NCBI GenBank assembly: GCA_029964075.1
Contig: CM057135.1
Span: 3,271,001-3,335,000, forward strand
From: Patiria pectinifera
Lineage: Eukaryota; Echinodermata; Asteroidea; Valvatida; Asterinidae
DNA length: 64,000 bases
Reading direction: 5' to 3'
The translations under genes and the position numbers were made by a program. The notes beneath the pieces were generated by a model. The model saw only the letters and a list, made by a program, of their open reading frames with translations. It was not told the DNA's origin and made no database searches. Shown here in pieces: positions 43,501 to 51,083 of this stretch (the stretch's first letter is position 1; every line of letters begins with the position of its first letter).

Positions 43501-44000
43501 AGCTTCTCACGGAGTCCGTCTGCCCATCAGTGGATGATAAGGATTACTCACTATGACTATGGAGCATTGTTGTCACATTCACAGCTGAATGTAGCATCTC
43601 ATGGAGTCCGTCTGCTCATCAGTGGATGATGAGGATTACTCACTATGACTATGGAGCATTGTTGTCACATTCACAGCTGAATGTGGCATCTCATGGAGTC
43701 CTTCTGCTCATCAGTGGATGATGAGGATTACTCACCATGACTGTGGAACATGTTGTGACATTTACAGCTGAGTGTGCCATGTCACAAAATGTGTCTGCTC
43801 ATCAATTGTTGTTGAGGATCACTCACTGTGGCGGTGGATCATCGTTGCCACATTTACAGCTGAATGTGGCTTCTCACGGAGTCCGTCTGCTGATCAGTGG
43901 ATGATGAGGATTACTCACTATGACTGTGGACCATCGTTGTCACATTCACAGCTGAATGTGGCTTCTCGCGGAGTCCGTCTGCCCATCAGTGGATGATGAA
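28534..44000 (+). repeat. Higher-order repeat zone 3, marked by a divergent monomer, periods 1.28-1.56 kb
   Basis: A monomer that has diverged strongly (it contains CACAAAATGTGTCTGCTC, then CAATTGTTGTTGACGATC, then CTCACTGTGGCGGTGG) occurs nine times, starting at 28534, 32660, 34128, 35411, 36882, 38168, 39730, 41292 and 43772. The steps are 4,126, 1,468, 1,283, 1,471, 1,286, 1,562, 1,562 and 2,480 bp. These are near multiples of the monomer (14, 16 and 17 units for the common ones). The alternating and then repeated step lengths show successive unequal exchange of blocks. Confidence 0.8.
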
Positions 44001-44333
44001 GATTACTCACCATGACTGTGGAGCATCGTTGTCACATTCACAGCTGAATGTGCCATCTCACAGAATCCGTCTGCCCATCAGTGGATGATGAGGATTACTC
44101 ACTATGACTGTGGAACATCGTTGTCACATTCACAGCTGAGTGTGGCATCTGACGGAGTCCGTCTGCTCATCAGTGGATGATGAGGATTACTCACTATGAC
44201 TGTGGCGCATCGTTGTCACATTCACAGCTGAGTGTGGCATCTGACGGAGTCCGTCTGCTCATCAGTGGATGATGAGGATTACTCACTATGACTGTGGAGC
44301 ATCGTTGTCACATTCACAGCTGAGTGTGGCATC

Positions 44334-44337
44334 TGAC
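44334..44337. repeat. Left target-site duplication (TGAC) of the RAG1-like transposon
   Basis: The satellite monomer stops after GGCATCTGAC; its last four bases are TGAC. The same four bases start the satellite again at 51080. The base outside on the left is C and the fifth base on the right is G, so the duplication is 4 bp, not 5. Confidence 0.85.
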
Positions 44338-44347
44338 CACCGCTGTT
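44338..44347 (+). repeat. Left terminal inverted repeat, CACCGCTGTT
   Basis: Perfect inverse complement of 51070-51079. The next similar block on this side (CGGTTGTACGCATGCG, 44371-44386) starts 23 bp further in. Confidence 0.92.
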
Positions 44348-44370
44348 GCAAATAGCCTATACGCGACGCA

Positions 44371-44386
44371 CGGTTGTACGCATGCG
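44371..44386 (+). repeat. Left subterminal block, possible transposase-binding site
   Basis: CGGTTGTACGCATGCG matches the right-end block (51040-51055, inverted) at 14 of 16 positions; both differences are A/G. It is 23 bp from the 10-bp repeat here and 14 bp on the right. Conservation at both ends suggests binding by the transposase, but this is inference. Confidence 0.6.
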
Positions 44387-45495
44387 CCGGATTGGTCGCG
44401 AGGTCAACCCAAAATTAATATGCATTAGGTGTGACCCCTGGTTAGTTTAGATGCTGGGACGTTCAAGAAAAACTGGAATTACAATGAATATTCATGACCT
44501 AGGCAAAAATTAACTGACCAATAACAGCTAGGAATACCTTTATATTATAAGTAGCTCATAACTTTTTTTCTCAAGCGCAATAGCCGCGGGAAATTTGGTG
44601 AAAAAAAGTGACCAAGTTTGCCGTGACGTTGCGCGTAATCCGGAAAATGCGGTGATTTTCGTGGCATAATTTTTGGATTAAAGTAAGTTCCCCCGATACA
44701 TTAGACAGTACCATATTAAAGAATGAGCTTTTATCTACCATCTATTAATTTTTGGGATGGGCAAACCCCTTTGAATTTTGGAAAACAGTAGGGATTCCCC
44801 CGTCTTCTCGGCAATAAATTTGGGGAATCACCTATACTTTTTGCGTGTGTACGTGTACGTGTGTACGTTACGTGTGATGATGCGGGCGACGGCGGGGCGC
44901 CAGGCCCGTGTGTGCGGGTAGTAACACGCACAGTACACCGCATGACAGGGGTTTTTTGACTGATCGTTTTGACGTTGTTCATGATCTTATCTATTCTTTA
45001 ATGGACAACAGAACTAAATTTAATACAACACATTACTTCACTTATGTGTTCCTTATTTATTTATTCTTCAGAACTATTTAGTCTTTGTACATGTTGTACA
45101 GAAATGTTACAATTTTATACAGAAATGTTATAATTTTAATCTCGTAATTTCGTAAATTTGAAACAACAAATTACTTCACTTATGTTTTTTGTTATTTATT
45201 CAATTCAGATTTCCTGATTTCCTGGGAAAAAAATCCAAAATAAATCTAATTTGGTTTTGAAAGAAATAAACTATAGGAGGGGCCTACAAAAAAATACCAC
45301 AGGCATTTAGAAATATAAACATGGCATAGTTCAACATGACATAGGCCTTTCTTATTTTTGCCTACATGCCCATTTATAATATGTGGAGAACATTTCATAT
45401 GTGAACAAGAATGAAATATATATAGATATTGTTATTACTATTTTATTTCAACCAAATTACATCATAAAGCTCATACACGAATACAAATTTAGCAA
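44387..45495. other. 5' non-coding region of the transposon
   Basis: About 1.1 kb between the left end and the first coding ATG. It has a GC-rich patch with ACGTGT words near 44840-44915 and becomes AT-rich afterwards. A TATATATAG stretch near 45417-45427, about 70-80 bp before the ATG, could serve as a TATA-like element, but I have no other promoter evidence. The minus-strand frame 44731-44982 has no recognisable domain. Confidence 0.5.
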
Positions 45496-46434
45496 ATGAG
45501 CATTCACTCCCACCCTTTTGTTCAACATGTAGGTCGAGCCAAGGTCAAAATGAGCGACAAGCACGTAAATAACCTCAAAAGGTTATGTAGGGTGTGCGGG
45601 AGCAATGTCCAAAAACACAAACATAAAGCCAAGCCAGTGAAAAGATGTGCCGTCTACAAAGACAAAATTAAAGAAAAGTACCACATCGATATTTCAGCTG
45701 ATGAAGAACACCGCCATCCCCAACACATTTGTCATCTCTGCTATTCATATCTATACTTGGCCAAATCCCATACCCTTCCCAATGACTGGCCTCCCCATCC
45801 AGAGGAAGGCACATGTGTGGTATGCCAGGGGGTTGAAAGCAACAAGGGTGGTCGCCCAGGAGTCAAACAGAAATATGACAGGATGCATCGTCTAGCACAA
45901 AATGAAGAAACTACACAATTGGAGGTGGAGGAGCGGTTCAAGCAAATGATGGGCACAACTACTGAGTTTTTCCGTGATGGCTTCTTTTGTGATGAGCGCC
46001 ACTTCTGCTGTGAAATCTGCAATCAAACAATGAACAGACCTGTTGAGACTCCCTGCCAGCACAGCTTTTGTTTAGAGTGTTTACACACCCTTTTCAGTAA
46101 AGCTTCTGCTTCTACCGTGCTCTGTCCTACTTGCCACATACACATCAGTCTGAAAAAAATCTCCCCAGTGAAGGAATACTTCATAAATATTCTACAGGAC
46201 GCAAAGGTAGTGTGCAAAACTTGCAAAAGAAGCAGCCTGTTGAAAAGCACATCTACACATGATTGCACTGACCCCCAATCCTCACAACAGATTGATGAGG
46301 AAATGTTCCGAAATATTATGTCAAGGAATGTCTCCCCCCTTGGCAAAGTTGGGCAGCAAATGACATCAAAGTTGATAAAAGAAGAGATGAAAAATAGTAG
46401 AACGACAGAAGTACGGCTTTCTACTGGCGGTGAG
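45496..46434 (+). other. Exon 1: RAG1-type N-terminal zinc region and RING finger
   Basis: Codons 1-313. C31-x2-C34, then HPQHICHLC with C79-x2-C82, then a tryptophan-proline-rich WPPHPEEGTC with C107-x2-C110, correspond in order to the zinc-binding region before the RING in vertebrate RAG1. The RING is C172-x2-C175-x11-C187-x-H189-x2-C192-x2-C195-x14-C210-x2-C213. Immediately after it come PVKEYFINIL and a CxxC pair (KVVCKTCKR), matching the RAG1 order RING then zinc finger. A GGRPG motif at 118-122 lies between the two zinc regions. The exon ends at codon 313 with GAG followed by GTAAGG. Confidence 0.88.
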
Positions 46435-49400
46435 GTAAGGTTTGGAAATGAAAACAAAAAAACTATTAGATGTAGATGTACATGTGCAAGAAAAATAAAG
46501 TTGAACGGGGAGTAAAGCTGTTGTTATGGAAAACAAGCCCCCAAAATTTAAGTTAAGAAAATGACATCAAAATTGTTTCAATAAAAACTAGTTTGAAAGT
46601 GACAATCATGTCCTGGGTTTTGTTTCTCAGAATTTCCATTCCTTCCTTAAAGACATTATTTTACATGGTTGTCACCGCTATATTCTGTACTATGTATGCA
46701 AAGCTTTAAAACTAATATCAAGTAACATGTATCATAAATTTATTATTAGGCTCTCCGCATCCAGCAAATTACCCATCCCAAAAAAACAAGTTGTGAAGTA
46801 AGTCAACGGACCTTGCAACGCCGAAACACTCTAGTCAAGAGGCAGCTCTCACATGTAAGTGGTGGGCAGCCAAAGTGTCAGTTGCAGCATCATCTGAAGA
46901 GTACGCCAAGAGGGGAGCTGCAAAGCCTGTTGCGCAACACGCAGCTTAAGTCATTCGTCCCACCCCTGGAGGAACTTGCCCTGAAGTCTGACTTGGGCAT
47001 GTCCTGGGCTGCACTTCGGGAGCTGAAATTGTAAGACAAAGTTTTATGTGACGATGTAAATATTTTTATTTATTTATTAACCAAGTCGCCAATTACAGGA
47101 TGGTAAGAATTAGAAGAAATTACAGTTTTAGAGGTGGGAGGAAAACCCCAGAATATTATTTTGGGGAAAACCCAATCCACATGTGGACCAAGCAGGAATC
47201 GAACCCGGGCCACAGCGGTGGAAGGCGAGGAAAGAACCCCTGCACCAACCTGACTGTCTAATAACGTGCTCAATAAAGATGATGTATAACATGTAAAAAT
47301 TTTACATTCTTGTTTAGGTGGTTACGCAAATATGATGTCGTCATGGCAAATGAGCAAGCCAGCAGGGCCCTTGGCAAATCATGTGTTCAAAAGGAGACAG
47401 TTGAAGGAGAATTGATGCCATTTCTATTTAATGAGAAGGACACCCTTGTCACCAAACCAGCTCCATGTGTGTTCATCACTGACCTGACAAAGTACACCCT
47501 TGACCTCTTGGATGAATATGACAGGTAAATAATGATAAATTAATTAAAATTAATTTGTTAATACACTCGTTCCCTGTATAGTACAATTGTTAAACATAAG
47601 ATGTACTTGTTATGAATATCATCAAGGTGTGACAAACTGAAATGGAGAAACGGACAACCACAGGATCAAATTTGGATTAAGCTTGGTGGTGACAAGGGTG
47701 GTGGCTCTTTCAAGTTGATGCTCCAAGTTGCAAATGTCGACAATCCAAACTCCAGGCGCAACACCAGCGTAATTTGTGTATTTGCAGCAAATGACTCTGC
47801 TGCAAATTTGCACATCGGAATTAACCGCTACAAGACACAGGTGGAAACTCTGTCTACAACTACATGGAGGTAATACAAGAAAACGTATTTCAAAACATGC
47901 TTCTTGATTTTCTATTATTTTTATTATTAGTGTTTATGTTTTTAACTTTTTATTCGTATCAACTTGAACATAGGGCCAATATCATTGTGAATGAATTAAT
48001 CCTTCTTTTATGATTACTCTTTAGGGAAAAGAAGATTGTCCTCTTTATGTTTGGAGATTACGAATTCCTCTGCAGGATGTATGGCCTCTCTGGACCAAGT
48101 GGTATGTTTCATCTTGGGTACTAAACATATGTATGCTTTGTTTTAGTGGCTCACATTTCATCTGAAGATCAGGTTTAATTGTAGCTTGGTTATTTTAAAC
48201 AAGTTCTGTATAATATTTTGGCAGGTCGCCATTCATGTCTTTGGTGCACCATCAACAATAAAGACATGATATTGCCAAAGGTACAGCGTCCTCCTTGTGA
48301 CACCAGGACGACTGAGACACTCAACCATGACCACCAACAGTTTCTTGCAGCTGGAGGAGTGCTGACCAAAGCCAAAACCTTCAATAATGTAATTAACAGG
48401 GCATTCTTCGAAATACCAATTGATTGCGTAAGTCATCTCTAATCTTTGCAATCATTTATAAGCAAATATAACATTAATAATGATTAACACTTGTTAATGT
48501 ATTTAAAATAAATTAATATATTACCATTCTCTGGTTTCTTCTCAGGTTTGTCCTCTTCCCCTCCACATCAGTCTTGGACTGTGGTTCAAGTTTTACACCT
48601 TGATGGAAGAGGAGTGCAAACATCTTGGTGAGGAAATTGCAGCATCCCTTGCCATTTCTCCACAGGGTGCCAGTGGTATTGCAAATGGTCCCTTCCCTGT
48701 TTATGTTGCGAAGCTTGCCGAGGTGCATTTGGCTGAAGAGCGTGTCAAAGAAATAACAAGTGAAATGAAAGAACTGCAGGAACAACTGGCACTTGTGGCA
48801 CTTCTCAATGACAACATCAACGTTGAGGATGTGGTTTCCAGTGTCACTTCAGATATAAATGCACTGGGAAAACAACTCGAACAGCAGGTTGGTGAATTTA
48901 TTTTTCAATTGTAAAATACACCAGGTAAAAAAGTGTTGCATATCTTTCAAAATTATTTATATGAAAAGAAATGAAATCAACATCCTCCTCCTGAAATTTA
49001 CCTTTAACAGGAGGCAATTTGAAGCACTGCAGTAGAGAAGCTCCCCGACCATCACAACCCACTGCTGCAAAACCTAGACAAGTGCCTCCAGGACATCAAA
49101 GTGCGACGACAAGCCTATTACAGCAATACCTTTATAGGGAATCATGTACAGTGTTTGAAAGTGAGTAATGTATGTACTTTATAAACATCTTTAACATTAC
49201 AGGAATTTTACACATAAGCAAAAATCGAGTTGTAAACATTACATGATTATGCAGAAAGTTAACTTTATAGTTTCACATTTTCGTTACATTTTGTTTCACT
49301 TGCATGTATGCAGGAGATAAATATCAACAAAGTCACAGACAGCATTGTGGAAGAGACATCACGCCTTGCCCCAGAAAAAGTGGAAAATGCAAAAAGCATC

Positions 49401-50099
49401 TGCAAAAAATACTCAATGCTTTTTACACTTTTTGCCAAGTGCCACAATGTCTACAACACAGCAGATTCCCTCAATGACACAGAAATTGCAAAACTTGGTG
49501 AGTGATGTAGGATTTTAGGCTTGCCTTGTGGAATATGATTATAAATTTTATCTTCGAAGATCGAAGATTTGCTGGTTATGCTCAGCAGTTTGACCGAATC
49601 ATTATTGGGAAACTGTGATATCAACTTATTTGTTTATTTTTAAAATTTCAAATTTAACAACAAACACAAAATCTAACAATGTAACGATCTTGATATAAAA
49701 ACACTTACCTGGTCATGTGTGTTCGATCGATTGATAACAAAAAATGTCACAATTTTTCTGCTAGATGACGACATCACTCGTTTCATGCACTTTTACCGGA
49801 CCAACTTTCCCGGTAAAACCTTCCCTCCAAAGATGCACATCCTTGAAGTCCATGTTCTGCCATTTGTCCAACGAACACGGCATGGACTAGGACTCCTGGG
49901 GGAACAGGGCGGCGAGAGCATGCATGCAGTGTTCAACACCCTGAACAGGCGCTTTGATGGAGCCCGGAACACCAGCAAGCAAGACCCTGACCTCTTCAAA
50001 CTGATGTGCGTGATGCAAGAACATCTGCTCACTGTCAACCCCTCCATATCAAGCGCATGTCCTCAGCGAAAGCACCGCAAACGGAAAACTGAATCATAA
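45496..50099 (+). CDS. RAG1L: RAG1-like transposase, 10 exons, one in-frame stop
   Basis: Predicted exons: 45496-46434, 46750-47030, 47318-47524, 47627-47869, 48025-48101, 48225-48427, 48546-48887, 49011-49160, 49314-49497 and 49765-50099. All introns are GT-AG and every phase agrees, giving 987 codons (RAG1 is about 1,040 residues). Residues 31-110 hold zinc-ligand pairs and 172-213 a C3HC4 RING. The core has D498, D568, C587-x2-C590, H900-x4-H905 and E926, the order of D600, D708, C727/C730, H937/H942 and E962 in mouse RAG1. It should bind the element's ends and cut and join DNA in the nucleus. The N-terminal half could be an E3 ubiquitin ligase, as in RAG1. Codon 768 is TGA. Start: M1 at 45496; M19 (45550, preceded by AAA) is an alternative. 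The family assignment rests on motifs seen by eye. Confidence 0.88.
46435..46749 (+). other. Intron 1 with stop codon and AATAAA (possible short isoform)
   Basis: Donor GTAAGG at 46435 and acceptor TTATTATTAG ending 46749 join codons in phase 0. If the intron is retained, 26 more residues follow and translation ends at TAA 46513-46515. An AATAAA at 46580-46585 follows 65 bp later. That arrangement would allow a polyadenylated short transcript encoding only the zinc/RING half (339 residues). The short form is inference. Confidence 0.55.
46750..47524 (+). other. Exons 2-3: linker and presumed DNA-binding region of the transposase
   Basis: Codons 314-476. Exon 2 starts ALRIQQITHP and is rich in Arg, Lys and Gln; it ends in RELKL, and exon 3 continues WLRKYDVVMANEQ across a split Leu codon. 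In RAG1 the corresponding part carries the nonamer-binding and dimerisation/DNA-binding domain. I see no sequence motif that proves DNA binding here, so this is by position only. Confidence 0.6.
47046..47262 (-). mobile_element. tRNA-derived SINE in intron 2 of the transposase
   Basis: On the minus strand, a box-A-like TTGGTGCAGGGG (complement near 47238-47249) is followed by a good box B, GGTTCGATTCC (complement 47195-47205). A unique body with GGGTTTTCC words comes next, and the element ends in an A/T-rich (AAAT)n tail toward 47046. Intron 2 (47031-47317) is nearly all SINE, yet its donor GTAAGA and acceptor TTTAG remain intact. Target-site duplication not certain. Confidence 0.75.
47627..47869 (+). 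other. Exon 4: first catalytic aspartate (D498)
   Basis: Codons 477-556 plus split codons. The exon carries KLGGDKGGGSFKLML, with D498 encoded at 47691-47693 and followed by a predicted beta strand, as expected for the first Asp of an RNase-H-like DDE fold. NTSVICVFAANDSAANL follows. By order this is the equivalent of RAG1 D600. Confidence 0.7.
48025..48427 (+). other. Exons 5-6: second aspartate (D568) and C-x2-C zinc ligands
   Basis: VLFMFGDYEFL is a hydrophobic strand ending in D568 (48056-48058). Nineteen residues later is C587 (48236-48238) in HSCLWC, paired with C590 (48245-48247). The intron between 48101 and 48225 splits a Gly codon just before HSCLWC. In RAG1 the distance from D708 to C727 is also 19, with C730 next. 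Confidence 0.85.
48546..48887 (+). other. Exon 7: insertion domain of the transposase
   Basis: Codons 651-764. It begins VCPLPLHISLGLWFKFY and continues as a Glu/Lys/Leu-rich stretch (for example RVKEITSEMKELQEQLALV) that looks helical, possibly coiled-coil. In RAG1 and related transposases an all-helical insertion separates the second Asp from the last Glu; here the D568-to-E926 distance (358) exceeds that of RAG1 (254). The donor is CAG followed by GTTGGT. Confidence 0.6.
49020..49022 (+). other. In-frame TGA in exon 8 (probable inactivating mutation)
   Basis: With the canonical acceptor CCTTTAACAG (ending 49010), exon 8 reads Glu-Ala-Ile-stop and then stays open for 46 codons to the donor GTGAGT at 49161, in phase with exons 9 and 10. 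A single base change could explain it. An in-phase alternative acceptor (GTAGAG ending 49037) would skip it but has a poor pyrimidine tract. Confidence 0.7.
49765..50099 (+). other. Exon 10: H-x4-H and catalytic glutamate (E926), C-terminus
   Basis: Codons 877-986 and stop TAA (50097-50099). MHILEVHVLPFV contains H900 (49836-49838) and H905 (49851-49853). GLLGEQGGES follows, with E926 at 49914-49916; E922 is a less likely candidate. RAG1 has H937-x4-H942 and then E962 in a similar Ser-Glu-Gly-Asn-Glu-Ser setting. The protein ends in a basic tail (RKHRKRKTES), possibly a nuclear localisation signal. Confidence 0.85.
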
Positions 50100-51039
50100 T
50101 TCATAAAGTATGTAGAATTTAGAAGATGAAATTTTTTTTTTAATCATTTTTTTTTAAGATTAAGAATCAGTGTGATCAGTGAAATTTATAAACATGAAAA
50201 TAGCCAACAGCCACTCATAAACATCACAAGGAATATCTTGCTTCATTCTTTCTTATTTTATTTGGGGGGGGGGGGTGGTAGGCCTAGCATGTCTAGGCCT
50301 ATTGCTTGTTGAATATTGTTAGGCCTAGATTTATTGCTCCCATTAATTTCAATAATCACAAACATAATATTGTATTTACTAAAATAGCATTGGCATCAAA
50401 ATAGAATATGTCATCATGGTCAACCATGTGGTTCTTAAAACAGTGGAAAATCCGGACCTAACGTCTTCCTTCCTCCATGAACAGACCCACACCATGCGGG
50501 CGGAACAAAGCAGTATCACACACTGCACTGCATGACGGTCAAGTCATGTGTTTGTATTGAAACGTGTACAAAACAGACGCAGAGTAATTTTTCATCGGCA
50601 GTGAAGACGTGCATTAAAAAAAGAAAATCCAAGCTACGTAGGGGGTTTGCCCACTCACCTTTCATGTTAATCTGTCTCCATGGGTTTCTCATCATATTGA
50701 CACTTCATTTTGTCATGGATTAACTCACTAACTGAGGTCTTTTGGACCCAGAACTATCCCTAAATTCAGCATAGCCGATGAGCCACACGACGTGAAACAC
50801 ACGTGCATACACGAACTGCTTGGAGCCATTTTATCCTCGAAACGAACACGTACACCATTGAAACTGGTGTCCGCTGGTTGTAAGGTGTATAATATATTTA
50901 TATATGTGTAAGATTTATTTAAATATTCATTAGTTTATTTATAACAACCGTTTTTATTGGCCGAATCAATATTGTTTATGCAGCATTGCCCCTGGCCTCA
51001 TTTGGGCAGCAGAGGGCGTGCTCCATGCGCTAGAATACA
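50100..51039. other. 3' non-coding region of the transposon
   Basis: About 0.94 kb with A/T runs, a run of G near 50260-50275 and no second gene. The frame at 50532-50723 has no recognisable content. CGGTTGT, the core of the subterminal block, appears once more inverted at about 50945-50951. No clear AATAAA follows the stop closely. Confidence 0.6.
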
Positions 51040-51055
51040 CGCACGCGCACAACCG
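51040..51055 (-). repeat. Right subterminal block, possible transposase-binding site
   Basis: CGCACGCGCACAACCG is the inverse complement of the left block with two A/G differences. It lies 14 bp from the right 10-bp repeat, against 23 bp on the left. Confidence 0.6.
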
Positions 51056-51069
51056 TTTGTCGTGGCATT

Positions 51070-51079
51070 AACAGCGGTG
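51070..51079 (-). repeat. Right terminal inverted repeat, AACAGCGGTG
   Basis: Exact inverse complement of 44338-44347. It is followed directly by TGAC and the remainder of the interrupted satellite monomer. Confidence 0.92.
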
Positions 51080-51083
51080 TGAC
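51080..51083. repeat. Right target-site duplication (TGAC)
   Basis: Matches 44334-44337. Removing the element and one TGAC restores a normal monomer junction (GCATCTGACG then AGTCCGTC-like sequence with one G-to-C difference). Confidence 0.85.

Larger units (their letters stand above)
10399..44337 (+). repeat. Satellite array, 91/92-bp monomer, about 370 copies (main block)
   Basis: Head-to-tail copies of a monomer that can be read from GGATTACTCACCTTGACTGT to the next GGATTACTCA. It is 92 bp in the common form with CATCG and 91 bp in the form with CATG. Each contains the near-palindrome CACATTCACAGCTGAATGTG with a CAGCTG core. Monomers come in recurrent variants: CCTTGACTGTGG, CTATGACTGTGG or CTATCACTATGG in the first half; GAATGTGCC, GAACGTGGC, GAGTGTGGC or GAATGTGGC in the middle; CAGAATCCGTC, CGGAGTCCGTC or TGGAGTACGTC near the end. 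The order of variants repeats over kilobases (higher-order repeats). The left-most units (10.4-11.1 kb) carry extra small indels, as expected at an array edge. All open frames of 60-85 codons inside are satellite artefacts. Confidence 0.98.
44338..51079 (+). mobile_element. RAG1-like DNA transposon, 6,742 bp, inserted in the satellite
   Basis: The element begins CACCGCTGTT and ends AACAGCGGTG, perfect 10-bp terminal inverted repeats. It is flanked by direct TGAC copies and by two halves of a single satellite monomer, so both ends are defined by sequence. Inside is one multi-exon gene for a RAG1-like transposase (45496-50099). About 1.16 kb precedes the gene and 0.98 kb follows it; neither contains a recognisable second gene on either strand, in particular no RAG2-like kelch/PHD gene. 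Terminal CAC, a DDE core with zinc ligands and a RAG1-like N-terminus place it near Transib/ProtoRAG and the CACTA-Mirage-Chapaev group. From what I remember of those families, the 4-bp duplication is closer to Chapaev than to the 5-bp duplication of Transib and ProtoRAG. Confidence 0.92.

Noticed and set aside
10459-43996. Many 60-85-codon open frames with repeated words such as SPSAHQWMMRITH
   Set aside because: They recur at satellite monomer positions, in frames set by the 91/92-bp unit (not a multiple of three), and are broken at every third unit or so. They are satellite artefacts.
10399-44337. A zinc-finger gene array on the minus strand (TGTGAATGTGAC reads Cys-Glu-Cys)
   Set aside because: The unit is 91/92 bp, not the 84 bp of C2H2 fingers, stops occur in each unit, and no C-x2-C...H-x3-H pattern is present.
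10399-44337. A CRISPR array
   Set aside because: There are no unique spacers: whole monomers repeat back to back, and the context is animal DNA.
44731-44982. Minus-strand frame in the 5' part of the transposon as a second (RAG2-like) gene
   Set aside because: Only 83 codons, no kelch or PHD pattern, and it derives from CGTGT-rich DNA.
46023-46457. Minus-strand 144-codon frame overlapping the RING exon
   Set aside because: Shadow of the real plus-strand exon, whose zinc ligands and splice donor explain the sequence.
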